NCBI GenBank assembly: GCA_937995995.1
Contig: CALKIP010000297.1
Span: forward strand, 1-18,132
Source of the DNA: an uncultured bacterium
Lineage (GTDB): Bacteria > Gemmatimonadota > Gemmatimonadetes > Longimicrobiales > RSA9
Direction: 5' to 3'
Length of the DNA: 18,132 nt
Shown here: positions 1 through 8,182 of the stretch, piece by piece
Numbering within the stretch: the first letter of the stretch is position 1
Layout of the letters: each line of letters begins with the position of its first letter
Made by a program: the position numbers and the translations under genes
The notes under the pieces: model-generated
The model's database searches: none
Told to the model about the DNA's origin: nothing
Seen by the model: the letters and a program-made list of their open reading frames with translations, nothing else

Positions 1-1773
1 GATCACGCCGAGAGCGAAGGCGAGGTTGAAGCGGATCGTGCGCGCCGCGCGCCGCGCCAGCCCGATCGCACCCGTGATACGCGTGAGGTCGTTCTTCATG
101 AGAACGACGTCGGCACTCTCCAGTGACACATCGGAACCCGAGCCCATGGCGATGCCGAGGTCCGCGGCCACGAGCGCAGGGCCGTCGTTCACCCCATCGC
201 CGACCATGACGACGCGGCCGCCGCGACGCAGGTCGGCGATCGCACGGAGCTTGTCCTCGGGGAGGAGTTCGGCCCGTACCTCGTCGATCCCGACCTTGGC
301 CGCGATGTGCCGCGCCACACCTTCGCGATCACCCGTGAGCATGATCGTCCGCAGCCCACTCGCACGAAGTGCCTGGATGGTCGCCCGCGCCTCCGGGCGC
401 GGAGTATCGGCAACGCCCAGGATCGCGATGATGCGCGGGCCGCGACCGAGCAGCACCGTCGTCACACCAGCCGATTCGAGTGCTACAAGACGCTCCTCCA
501 CCACCGCGTCGACCTCGGCACCGTGTCTCCGTGCCAGGCGACGCGTCCCCGCCCAGACCACTTCCCCGCCCTGCTCGCCCTGGATCCCCATCCCGCGCAC
601 GGCCTGCACCGCACCGATTTCCGGTGCCGGCCCCGGCCAGCCCCGCACGATCGCCGCGGCGATCGGATGCTCGCTGTGGCGCTCGAGCCCGGCGGCCAAC
701 GCCCGGATCTCGGCCTCGGTGCCCTCGAACACCTCCACCGCGACCAGCTCCATCCGCCCCTGCGTCAGCGTGCCCGTCTTGTCGAAGGCGACGATGTCCA
801 CCCGCGCAAGATCCTCGAGCGCCGCGCCACTCTTGAAGAGCGCACCCGAGCGCGCACCGGCTGCCATCGCGGAAAGCACCGCCGCAGGCGTGCTGATCAC
901 CACCGCACACGGTGACGCCACCACGAGAAAGGTCATGGCGCGGTACCACGACGCACTCGTGTCCATCCCGAAGAGGTAGTGGAACGCCGCGAAGAGCAAC
1001 GGGACAGAGATGAGGACGGCCACCGTGTAGGGACCCTCCAGACGCTCGGCGAACTGCTCCGTCGGACTCTTCTCTGCCTGCGCCTCCTCCACCAGACGGA
1101 CCAGCTTGGCCAGCGTACTCTCACTGGCCGGACGCTCGACCCGCGCCGCCACCACACCCTCGCCGTTCAGCGTGCCGCTGTACAGCGACGCGCCTGGCTC
1201 CTTCTCGACCGGTACGGATTCGCCCGTGAGCTCGCTCTCGTTCACGCTGGTGTAGCCCTCGACCAGCGTCGCGTCGGCCGGGATGCGCTCGCCAGGACGC
1301 ACCCGGATCAGCATACCGGGCCGGAGATCCTCCAGAGCCACACTACGCTCGACGCCGTCGTCATCGATCACGGTCGCGCTTTCGGGGTGGAGAGCCATCA
1401 GGGTCTGGATCGCATCCTTCGTGCGACCCATGGCCCAGTCCTGGAGCGTGTTCGATAGACTGAAGAGGAAGAGGAGAATCGCGCCGTCACCCGCCTCGCC
1501 CACACTCGCCGCGCCCAGCGCCGCCACCACCATGAGCAGGTCGACGTCCAGCTTGCGCTCCACTCGCAGCGCACGGACCGCTTCTCGGGCCGCCGGGATG
1601 CCGCCCGCCAGAAACGCCAGCCCGAACAGCGCCCATTGGCCCCCGATCCGGCCACCGGCACCGGCCACGAATCCACCTACGACGCCCAGCAGGGTGAGCC
1701 CCGTCAGGAGGAAGCCCCTGTGCACCGGATCACTCAGGCTCCAGGCACGCCTGGAATAGGTCGCAATCGTCAT
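1..1773 (-). CDS. P1B-4-type heavy-metal transporting ATPase, C-terminus beyond the window
   Basis: Inner-membrane P-type ATPase that exports a transition metal from the cytoplasm. The window holds the first 591 codons; the last transmembrane segments lie off the left edge. The visible chain starts directly with membrane helices, with no N-terminal HMA (CxxC) domain. It then has the actuator motif TGES, the metal-site motif SPC (S287-P288-C289), the phosphorylation motif DKTGTLT (D331), the P1B nucleotide-binding motif SEHP and the hinge GDGVND. In known P1B ATPases, SPC instead of CPC and absence of an HMA domain mark subgroup P1B-4 (CoaT, CtpD, ZosA, PfeT), which export Co2+, Fe2+ and sometimes Zn2+. 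The ATG at 1773 follows GGAGAG with normal spacing. A Fur/PerR-like palindrome covers the promoter. Iron is my preferred substrate, but the C-terminal HEGGT-type motif that would help decide is not visible. Confidence 0.93.
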   Translation of the reverse strand, partial: MTIATYSRRAWSLSDPVHRGFLLTGLTLLGVVGGFVAGAGGRIGGQWALFGLAFLAGGIPAAREAVRALRVERKLDVDLLMVVAALGAASVGEAGDGAILLFLFSLSNTLQDWAMGRTKDAIQTLMALHPESATVIDDDGVERSVALEDLRPGMLIRVRPGERIPADATLVEGYTSVNESELTGESVPVEKEPGASLYSGTLNGEGVVAARVERPASESTLAKLVRLVEEAQAEKSPTEQFAERLEGPYTVAVLISVPLLFAAFHYLFGMDTSASWYRAMTFLVVASPCAVVISTPAAVLSAMAAGARSGALFKSGAALEDLARVDIVAFDKTGTLTQGRMELVAVEVFEGTEAEIRALAAGLERHSEHPIAAAIVRGWPGPAPEIGAVQAVRGMGIQGEQGGEVVWAGTRRLARRHGAEVDAVVEERLVALESAGVTTVLLGRGPRIIAILGVADTPRPEARATIQALRASGLRTIMLTGDREGVARHIAAKVGIDEVRAELLPEDKLRAIADLRRGGRVVMVGDGVNDGPALVAADLGIAMGSGSDVSLESADVVLMKNDLTRITGAIGLARRAARTIRFNLAFALGVI

Positions 1774-1807
1774 CGTCTCTCCAGCGCCGGGGACTCGGGA
1801 AGACTCC

Positions 1808-1838
1808 TAACAATAATTGTTATTGATAATGAACACAA
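1808..1838 (-). promoter_or_regulatory. Promoter with overlapping Fur/PerR-like operator
   Basis: An AT-rich island in otherwise GC-rich DNA, 35 to 65 nt upstream of the metal ATPase. Positions 1808-1822 are a perfect 7-1-7 palindrome (TAACAAT-A-ATTGTTA), the geometry of Fur-family boxes. An adjoining GATAAT hexamer at 1825-1830 matches the Fur repeat unit. On the minus strand a -35-like TTGTGT (1838-1833), a 17-nt spacer and a -10-like TATTGT (1815-1810) can be read, so the palindrome covers the -10. This suggests repression by a Fur-family metalloregulator. The regulator (Fur, PerR, Zur) cannot be told from sequence, and the -35 match is weak. Confidence 0.5.
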
Positions 1839-1841
1839 GAG

Positions 1842-1862
1842 AGGGGCCGGTACGGGGCCCCT
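1842..1862 (-). terminator. Hairpin downstream of tesB
   Basis: A 7-bp GC-rich stem (AGGGGCC / GGCCCCT) with a 7-nt loop lies 63 nt past the tesB stop and just upstream of the metal ATPase promoter. On the minus strand it is followed by TCTCTTGTG, which is only weakly U-rich. It may separate tesB transcription from the regulated ATPase gene. Confidence 0.35.
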
Positions 1863-1924
1863 GGAATCGAGAGAGAGTGGGAGCGGGCTGTATCGTGCTC
1901 GGATCGTGGGAGCAGTCGTAGCAC

Positions 1925-2788
1925 CTACTTGTCCCACACGCGGGTGAGCCCCTCCTGTGCGACGGAGGCGACGAGGGTGCCGTCGCGGGTGAAGATGGTG
2001 CCGCGCACGAATCCACGTGCGCCGTTCGCATTGGGGCTGTCCATGGCGTAGAGGAGCCACTGATCCACGCGGGCGGGCCTGTGGAACCAGATGGCGTGGT
2101 CGAGTGAAGCCACCTGGATGTTCGGCTGTCTGAAGGAGTAGCCGTGTGGCGCCAGCGCGGTGCCGAGGAGTCCGTAGTCGGAGGCGTAGGCCAGGACCGC
2201 CTGGTGGATGAGGATTTCGTCGGGGAGATCACCGAGCGCGCGCATCCAGAGGTAGCGCTGCGGGGGTCGCGGCTCGGGGTTGAACGGGTCTACGGGATCG
2301 ACCGGCCGGAAGTCGATGGGCCGGTCCTGCGTGAGGACGGTCCGGAGCGACTCGGGGATGCGGTCGGCCATGTCGCGGATCAGATCCAGTTCGGGTGCGA
2401 GCGTTTCCGGGTCGGGCACGTCCGGCATCTCGGCCTGGTGCTCGGGCCCCTCCTCGATCACCTGGAAGGAGGCGGACATGTTGAAGATGGCGCGGCCGTG
2501 CTGGATCGCGGTGACGCGCCGTGTGGTGAAGCTTCGACCATCGCGCAGCCGGTCCACGAAGTAGACGACCGGGATATTCAGGTCGCCCGGCAGAATGAAG
2601 TAGCCGTGAAGCGAGTGCGCGACGCGTTCTTCCTCGACGGTTCGCCGGGCGGCGATCAACGACTGGGCGAGTACCTGCCCTCCGAATATCCGCCCGGTTC
2701 CGATGTCCCGATTGCCTCCACGGTAGATGTTGTGCTCGATCCGTTCCAGATCCAGGATTTTCAGCAGGTCCTCCGTGGCATTGCTCAT
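1925..2788 (-). CDS. tesB: Acyl-CoA thioesterase II
   Basis: Cytoplasmic hydrolase that cleaves acyl-CoA to free fatty acid and CoA. The 287-residue product matches the length of E. coli TesB (286) and aligns along its whole length as a double hotdog fold. The N-terminal hotdog carries the typical segment IFGGQVLAQSLIAA. The C-terminal half has SDYGLLGTALAPHG, LDHAIWFHRP and ASVAQEG. In E. coli the catalytic residues are D204, T228 and Q278. Here D204 and Q278 are conserved at the same numbers and position 228 is Ser, which keeps the hydroxyl. ATG 2788 is chosen because GAGGTGG sits just upstream and the chain starts like other TesB proteins; the reading frame stays open to 3172, but that extension is low-complexity and looks spurious. 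It is divergent from the lipoprotein gene at 3069. Confidence 0.95.
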   Translation of the reverse strand: MSNATEDLLKILDLERIEHNIYRGGNRDIGTGRIFGGQVLAQSLIAARRTVEEERVAHSLHGYFILPGDLNIPVVYFVDRLRDGRSFTTRRVTAIQHGRAIFNMSASFQVIEEGPEHQAEMPDVPDPETLAPELDLIRDMADRIPESLRTVLTQDRPIDFRPVDPVDPFNPEPRPPQRYLWMRALGDLPDEILIHQAVLAYASDYGLLGTALAPHGYSFRQPNIQVASLDHAIWFHRPARVDQWLLYAMDSPNANGARGFVRGTIFTRDGTLVASVAQEGLTRVWDK

Positions 2789-3068
2789 CGATCCACCTCT
2801 ATGGGGATTCCGAAATGCGTCGGTGTCCGTGATCGTTCCACGAGGTGAGCGGGCGGGTCCCTGGATCGGCATGGAAGCGTGGAGCCGCCCGGGGCACGCG
2901 CCGGACCCTCCCCTCGCACGGGTCCACAAGCTAACACGAGCGTATGGATCTGCGCACCGTACCTCCCGCTGCCGACGTCCCGCATCCCGGGCACAGGCCT
3001 TGATACGCTCACGGCCGTGCCTCGCCCCTGGCGACATGGCACGCAGCGGCTTCAGAATGGAGGATACG

Positions 3069-3470
3069 ATGCTATCGAACCTGGTGCGCATGGTCGCACT
3101 GATTGCCCTCTCGGCCGTCCTCGCCGCGTGTGCGGCAGCGGCCGCCGGTGCCGCGGGGGCGGCGACCGGCATCTACCTGACGTCACGCGGCGCGAGTGGC
3201 GTCGTCCGGGGGTCCGTCGACGAAGTGGCCCGAAAGACGGAGCGCGTCTACGCCGACATGGGGATCGCCATCACCGGCAGGGAGCGAGAGGCCGAGAATG
3301 GCCGGCTCGAGGTCGAGATCAAGGGCGAGACGGCGGATCTGGACGTGAAGACCGACATCGAGTCGGAAACCTCGACGAGTTCGCGAATCCACGTCGAGGC
3401 GCAGAAGAGCGCGGTCGAATGGGACCAGGACTTCGCCAAGGCGGTGGTCGAGCGCATCGTGGCGCAGTAG
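3069..3470 (+). CDS. Small lipoprotein, DUF3568-like
   Basis: A 133-residue predicted lipoprotein of unknown function. A hydrophobic signal sequence ends in a lipobox (VLAAC, Cys about residue 21). An Ala/Gly-rich stretch and a Tyr-containing turn follow, then an alpha/beta domain rich in charged residues. This pattern (lipobox, Ala/Gly-rich stretch, then about 80 residues with two amphipathic strands and a C-terminal helix) resembles the DUF3568 lipoproteins. I cannot assign a reaction. ATG 3069 is preferred over in-frame upstream ATGs because TGGAGG ends 5 nt before it and the signal peptide starts there. A 280-nt region separates it from the divergent tesB; I found no convincing promoter in that region. 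The gene stands alone, 231 nt before the subtilase. Confidence 0.75.
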   Translation: MLSNLVRMVALIALSAVLAACAAAAAGAAGAATGIYLTSRGASGVVRGSVDEVARKTERVYADMGIAITGREREAENGRLEVEIKGETADLDVKTDIESETSTSSRIHVEAQKSAVEWDQDFAKAVVERIVAQ

Positions 3471-3576
3471 CGCGAGGTGTCGTGGCCTTCCGGGTCGCTG
3501 CCCGCGGGCGTGCACCTGGATCTTCCTCTTCGTCGCGTGTGTACGCCGATGCCGACGACAGCGACGAGCATTCCGG

Positions 3577-3605
3577 TTGCCGACGGCGGCACCGAAAGGT
3601 ATGCT
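3577..3605 (+). promoter_or_regulatory. Candidate sigma70-type promoter of the subtilase gene
   Basis: TTGCCG (3577-3582) and TATGCT (3600-3605) are separated by exactly 17 nt. Each matches 4 of 6 consensus bases. This would give a leader of roughly 90 nt that contains the hairpin at 3640-3677. Read from sequence only; spacing is the strongest point. Confidence 0.4.
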
Positions 3606-3639
3606 CCACCGCGTGATCCGCGTACGACACGTGTCACAC

Positions 3640-3677
3640 GGCCCCGCCGTCCGGCTGCTCGCCGGCAGGGCGGGGCC
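3640..3677 (+). other. Two-tier hairpin in the subtilase leader
   Basis: A 9-bp outer stem (GGCCCCGCC at 3640-3648 with GGCGGGGCC at 3669-3677) encloses a 5-bp inner stem (CCGGC / GCCGG) with loop TGCTC. It ends 12 nt before the ribosome-binding site GGAGGA of the subtilase. There is no U-tract, so it may be a weak terminator of the upstream lipoprotein transcript, or a 5'-UTR stability or control element. Confidence 0.4.
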
Positions 3678-3701
3678 CTCTCATCGCCCGGAGGATTCTA
3701 C

Positions 3702-5372
3702 ATGAGATCGGTACTCTTCCTCTCCCTCGTACTGCTCGGCGCGTGTGCGCCTACGCGGACGGTCGACGATCGTCCGGCGCCCCGACCACCGGTCCGTACC
3801 GAGGCGCCGGAGCGTGCGGAGGCGCCGGAATCGCGGGAAGCGCCCGTGGAGGCGCCAACGGGTGCACCCGACTACTGGTGGATGCTGGATGCTTCGTCCG
3901 ATGGCGTGTACGGGATCGGCGCAGAGCGCGCCTACGCCGAGCTCCTCGCCGGGCGGCAGCCGAGTCGGTCCGTGGTCGTCGCGATCATCGACTCCGGCGT
4001 CGATGTCGAGCACGAGGATCTGAGGGGCAGCCTCTGGGTCAACGAGCGCGAAGTACCGGGCAATGGAGTGGACGACGATGGCAACGGCTACGTGGACGAT
4101 GTCCACGGCTGGAACTTCATCGGCGGCCCGGACGGGCGGAACGTGGACCAGGACACCTACGAGGTGACGCGTCTCTACGCCGCGTGCCAGGGCGAGGCGG
4201 CGGGCGCGGATCTGACCGTGTCTGCGGAGGAGTGCGCCGAGATCGAGGAGGCGTACCGTGCCGAGCGGACCGAGACGGAGCAGCTGGTCCAGCAGATCCG
4301 CATGATGAACGTGGCCGTGCAGCAGTTCACGGCGCTGCTGCGTAGCCACCTGGGCGTCGACTCGCTGACGGTGCGGCAGGTGCGAGACATCGCCTCCCCG
4401 CGCGCTGACGTGAGGCACGCGCGACAGGTCTATCTCCAGTTGGCCGACCAGGGGATCACGCCGGAGATGATCGAGCGCGAGCTGGCGCGGCTCGAGGACC
4501 TGCTCGAATACGGCCTCGACCCGTCGTTCAACCCGCGCCCGATCGTGGGCGACGACTTCGCGGATGCGGCCGAGCGCGTCTACGGCAACAGCGACGTCCA
4601 GGGCCCGGACGCCGACCACGGCACGCACGTGGCCGGGATCGTGGCCGCGATGCGCGGCAACGGGCTCGGGATCGACGGCATCGCACCCAATGCGAAGATC
4701 ATGGTGATCCGGGCCGTTCCGAACGGCGACGAGCGTGACAAGGACGTGGCCAACGCGATCCGCTATGCGGTGGACAACGGCGCGGACATCATCAACATGA
4801 GCTTCGGCAAGGGCTTCTCACCGCGGAAGGCGGCGGTCGACGCTGCCGTCCGCTACGCCGACGAGCGGGGCGTGCTCCTCGTCCACGCGGCAGGCAACGA
4901 CGGCGCGAACCTGGACACCGAGCCGAACTTCCCGAACCGCTTCTACGAGTCGGGCGACTCGGCACTCCACTGGATCGAGGTCGGCGCCTCGTCGTGGCGA
5001 GGAGCGGAGAGTCTTGCCGCGCCGTTCAGCAACTACGGCCGCGGGCAGGTCCACGTCTTCGCGCCCGGCGTGGACATCGTCTCGACCGTCCCCGGGAACG
5101 AATACCAGGCGAACTCCGGCACCAGCATGGCCGCCCCTGTCGTCTCGGGGCTCGCCGCGCTGATCATGGCCTACTACCCCGAGCTCGACACCGGAGACGT
5201 CAAGCGCATCATCCTCGAGTCGGCCTCGCCCCTGGCCAGCCAACGCGTCGCGCGGCCGGGCGAGCCGGACGCGAGCATCTCCTTCGGCGAACTGTCTGCG
5301 ACCGGCGGCGTCGTGAACGCGTACGCGGCACTGCGGATGGCGGAGGAAGTCGCGGCGAGCAAGCGTCGCTAG
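3702..5372 (+). CDS. S8 family subtilisin-like serine peptidase, lipoprotein
   Basis: Surface or periplasmic serine endopeptidase of 556 residues. A signal peptide ends in a lipobox (LLGAC, Cys15), followed by a Pro/Glu/Ala-rich linker to about residue 50. The subtilase catalytic triad is complete: D97 in AIIDSGVD, H306 in DHGTHVAG and S475 in GTSMAAP. The oxyanion-hole Asn is N399 in HAAGND. Asp and His are about 209 residues apart, far more than in subtilisin. The intervening segment begins with an acidic Gly/Asn/Asp stretch (GVDDDGNGYVDDVHGWNF), which may bind calcium, and continues as a mostly helical insertion of about 130 residues. ATG 3702 follows GGAGGA. The enzyme probably degrades extracytoplasmic proteins; there is no obvious propeptide domain, so its activation is unclear. 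Confidence 0.95.
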   Translation: MRSVLFLSLVLLGACAPTRTVDDRPAPRPPVRTEAPERAEAPESREAPVEAPTGAPDYWWMLDASSDGVYGIGAERAYAELLAGRQPSRSVVVAIIDSGVDVEHEDLRGSLWVNEREVPGNGVDDDGNGYVDDVHGWNFIGGPDGRNVDQDTYEVTRLYAACQGEAAGADLTVSAEECAEIEEAYRAERTETEQLVQQIRMMNVAVQQFTALLRSHLGVDSLTVRQVRDIASPRADVRHARQVYLQLADQGITPEMIERELARLEDLLEYGLDPSFNPRPIVGDDFADAAERVYGNSDVQGPDADHGTHVAGIVAAMRGNGLGIDGIAPNAKIMVIRAVPNGDERDKDVANAIRYAVDNGADIINMSFGKGFSPRKAAVDAAVRYADERGVLLVHAAGNDGANLDTEPNFPNRFYESGDSALHWIEVGASSWRGAESLAAPFSNYGRGQVHVFAPGVDIVSTVPGNEYQANSGTSMAAPVVSGLAALIMAYYPELDTGDVKRIILESASPLASQRVARPGEPDASISFGELSATGGVVNAYAALRMAEEVAASKRR

Positions 5373-5404
5373 CGCGATGTGACGCTGCCTCGACTGGGTC
5401 GTCA

Positions 5405-5447
5405 AACCAGGGGCCCGGCAACCGTTCCGGTTGCCGGGCCCCTGGTT
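5405..5447 (+). other. 20-bp perfect hairpin between subtilase and mreB-like gene
   Basis: A perfect 20-bp inverted repeat (5405-5424 with 5428-5447) with a 3-nt loop TTC, beginning 33 nt after the subtilase stop. No U-tract follows on either strand, so it is not a classical intrinsic terminator. It could act as a factor-dependent terminator, a 3'-end protector or a double-stranded RNA processing site. Only 46 nt separate it from the mreB-like start, too little for a separate promoter after it, so it probably lies within the mreB-like leader. Confidence 0.6.
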
Positions 5448-5458
5448 CAGCAACCCGT

Positions 5459-5476
5459 GCGGGGTCGTCGCCCCGC
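5459..5476 (+). other. Small hairpin before the mreB-like ribosome-binding site
   Basis: Stem GCGGGG / CCCCGC with loop TCGTCG ends 7 nt before the GGAGG of the MreB-family gene. With the larger hairpin upstream it makes a tandem structure in the leader. It might affect translation initiation, but it is short. Confidence 0.35.
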
Positions 5477-5493
5477 GCTCCCCGGAGGCAGGA

Positions 5494-6522
5494 TTGTTCG
5501 GATTCATTCCCATCGGCAGGAGACTCACGAGCGCCATAGGCGTGGACATGGGCACCGGCAACACTCGTGTGCACGTCCGCGGACGCGGGATCGTATTGAA
5601 TGAGCCGACGGTCGTCGCCGTAGGCTCGAGGGACGGGTCGATCCGCGCGATCGGCCTGGATGCGAAGGAGATGCTCGGCCGCACGCCCGAGGCGATCGAG
5701 GCCGTCCGACCGCTCCGCGACGGAGCGATCGCCGATGTGACGTTGGCGGAGGAGATGCTGCGCCTCTTCCTGCGTCGCGCGGTGCGCCGGCGTGCGCCGG
5801 TGGCACGGGTGAGCGTCGTCGTCTCACTCCCGACGGGGATCACGGACCTGGAGCGGCGGGCGATCGAGTCGAGTGCGATTGCCGCGGGTGCGCACACGGT
5901 CCACATGATCCCCGAGGCGATCGCCGCGGCCATTGGCGTCGGCATGTCGGTGGATACGCCGACCGGGCACGTCCTCGTCGACATCGGCGGAGGGACGACC
6001 AAGATCGCGATCATCGCACTCGGCGGGATCCTCTACGGCTCTTCGCTGCGCGTGGGCGGCGACACGCTCGACCGCGCGATCGTGTCGTACGTGCGCAAGA
6101 ATCACGGGCTGCTGATCGGCGATGCCACGGCGGAGCGCGTCAAGATCCAGCTCGGCGCAGCGGTGCGTGGGATCGAGGATCGGTCCATCGGCGTGCGTGG
6201 TCGCGACCTGATGAGCGGTCTGCCGCGGAGCGTCGAACTGACCGGCGACGACATCTGGGAAGCGATTCAGGAGCCCGTCCAGCAGATCGTCGACGCCGTG
6301 ATGCGTGCGCTGGAGAAGTCGCCGCCGGAGCTTGCGGCCGATATCGTCGACCGCGGAATCACGCTCACCGGTGGCGGCGCACTCCTGCGCGGGCTCGACC
6401 AGCTCATCGCCGAGCACACGAGCCTGCCCGTACAGGTGGCCGACGACCCACTCACCTGCGTGGTCCGGGGCACGGCGCGGGTCGTGGACGACTTCGAGCA
6501 CTTCTCCTGGCTCTACAACTGA
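5494..6522 (+). CDS. mreB: MreB-family actin-like rod-shape protein
   Basis: Cytoplasmic actin homologue of 342 residues, the usual length for MreB, which forms membrane-associated filaments that guide peptidoglycan synthesis. The N-terminus MFGFIPIGRRL resembles the amphipathic membrane-binding start. The ATP-site motifs are in order: phosphate 1 VDMGTGNTRVHV, connect 1 PEAIAAAIG, phosphate 2 LVDIGGGTTKIAII and adenosine TLTGGGALLRGLD, followed by the family signature DDPLTCVVRGT. The start is taken as TTG at 5494 because GGAGG ends 5 nt before it and the protein then begins as MreB proteins do. mreC and mreD do not follow; the next gene is convergent. It may therefore be a second, stand-alone MreB or Mbl-type paralogue. 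The variant M-G-T-G-N-T for the usual L-G-T-A-N-T also hints at a divergent copy. Confidence 0.9.
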   Translation: MFGFIPIGRRLTSAIGVDMGTGNTRVHVRGRGIVLNEPTVVAVGSRDGSIRAIGLDAKEMLGRTPEAIEAVRPLRDGAIADVTLAEEMLRLFLRRAVRRRAPVARVSVVVSLPTGITDLERRAIESSAIAAGAHTVHMIPEAIAAAIGVGMSVDTPTGHVLVDIGGGTTKIAIIALGGILYGSSLRVGGDTLDRAIVSYVRKNHGLLIGDATAERVKIQLGAAVRGIEDRSIGVRGRDLMSGLPRSVELTGDDIWEAIQEPVQQIVDAVMRALEKSPPELAADIVDRGITLTGGGALLRGLDQLIAEHTSLPVQVADDPLTCVVRGTARVVDDFEHFSWLYN

Positions 6523-6526
6523 CGAA

Positions 6527-6547
6527 GTCCGTCGAACCGAGACGGAC
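6527..6547. terminator. Hairpin between convergent mreB-like and helicase genes
   Basis: Stem GTCCGTC / GACGGAC (7 bp) with loop GAACCGA begins 5 nt after the MreB stop and ends 25 nt before the helicase stop on the other strand. CTTGCGG follows on the plus strand and TTCGTCAG on the minus strand, so there is no true U-tract. A modest bidirectional terminator is plausible. Confidence 0.35.
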
Positions 6548-6571
6548 CTTGCGGCGGCGAGGTGCGTGGAG

Positions 6572-8068
<1,497 letters not shown>

Positions 8069-8137
8069 CCGTTCTCGCAGTCGTCCGGGCCGAGGCGGGG
8101 CGCACACGCCGCAGCCTGCCCGGATTCCATGGTCCAA

Positions 8138-8171
8138 TAAAAACGAGGGCCTCGGCGACGGCCGAGGCCCT
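8138..8171 (-). terminator. Intrinsic terminator upstream of the RNA helicase gene
   Basis: The only textbook intrinsic terminator in the window. An 11-bp perfect stem (AGGGCCTCGGC at 8146-8156 with GCCGAGGCCCT at 8161-8171) and a 4-nt loop are followed on the minus strand by CG, then UUUUUAUU (8143-8136). It faces the helicase gene and ends about 68 nt before its start codon. No coding gene lies upstream on that strand for about 1.9 kb, so it either ends a small RNA from the stem-loop array or acts as an attenuator in the helicase leader. Confidence 0.75.
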
Positions 8172-8182
8172 GTCGAGCTCCG

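Noticed and set aside
2789..3172. Upstream extension of tesB
   Set aside because: The extension is Ala/Arg-rich and overlaps the divergent lipoprotein gene; GAGGTGG supports the start at 2788 and the length then fits TesB.
8069..8137. TTG start at 8137 for the helicase
   Set aside because: It directly follows the terminator T-tract, lacks a ribosome-binding site and adds sequence not typical of RhlE proteins.
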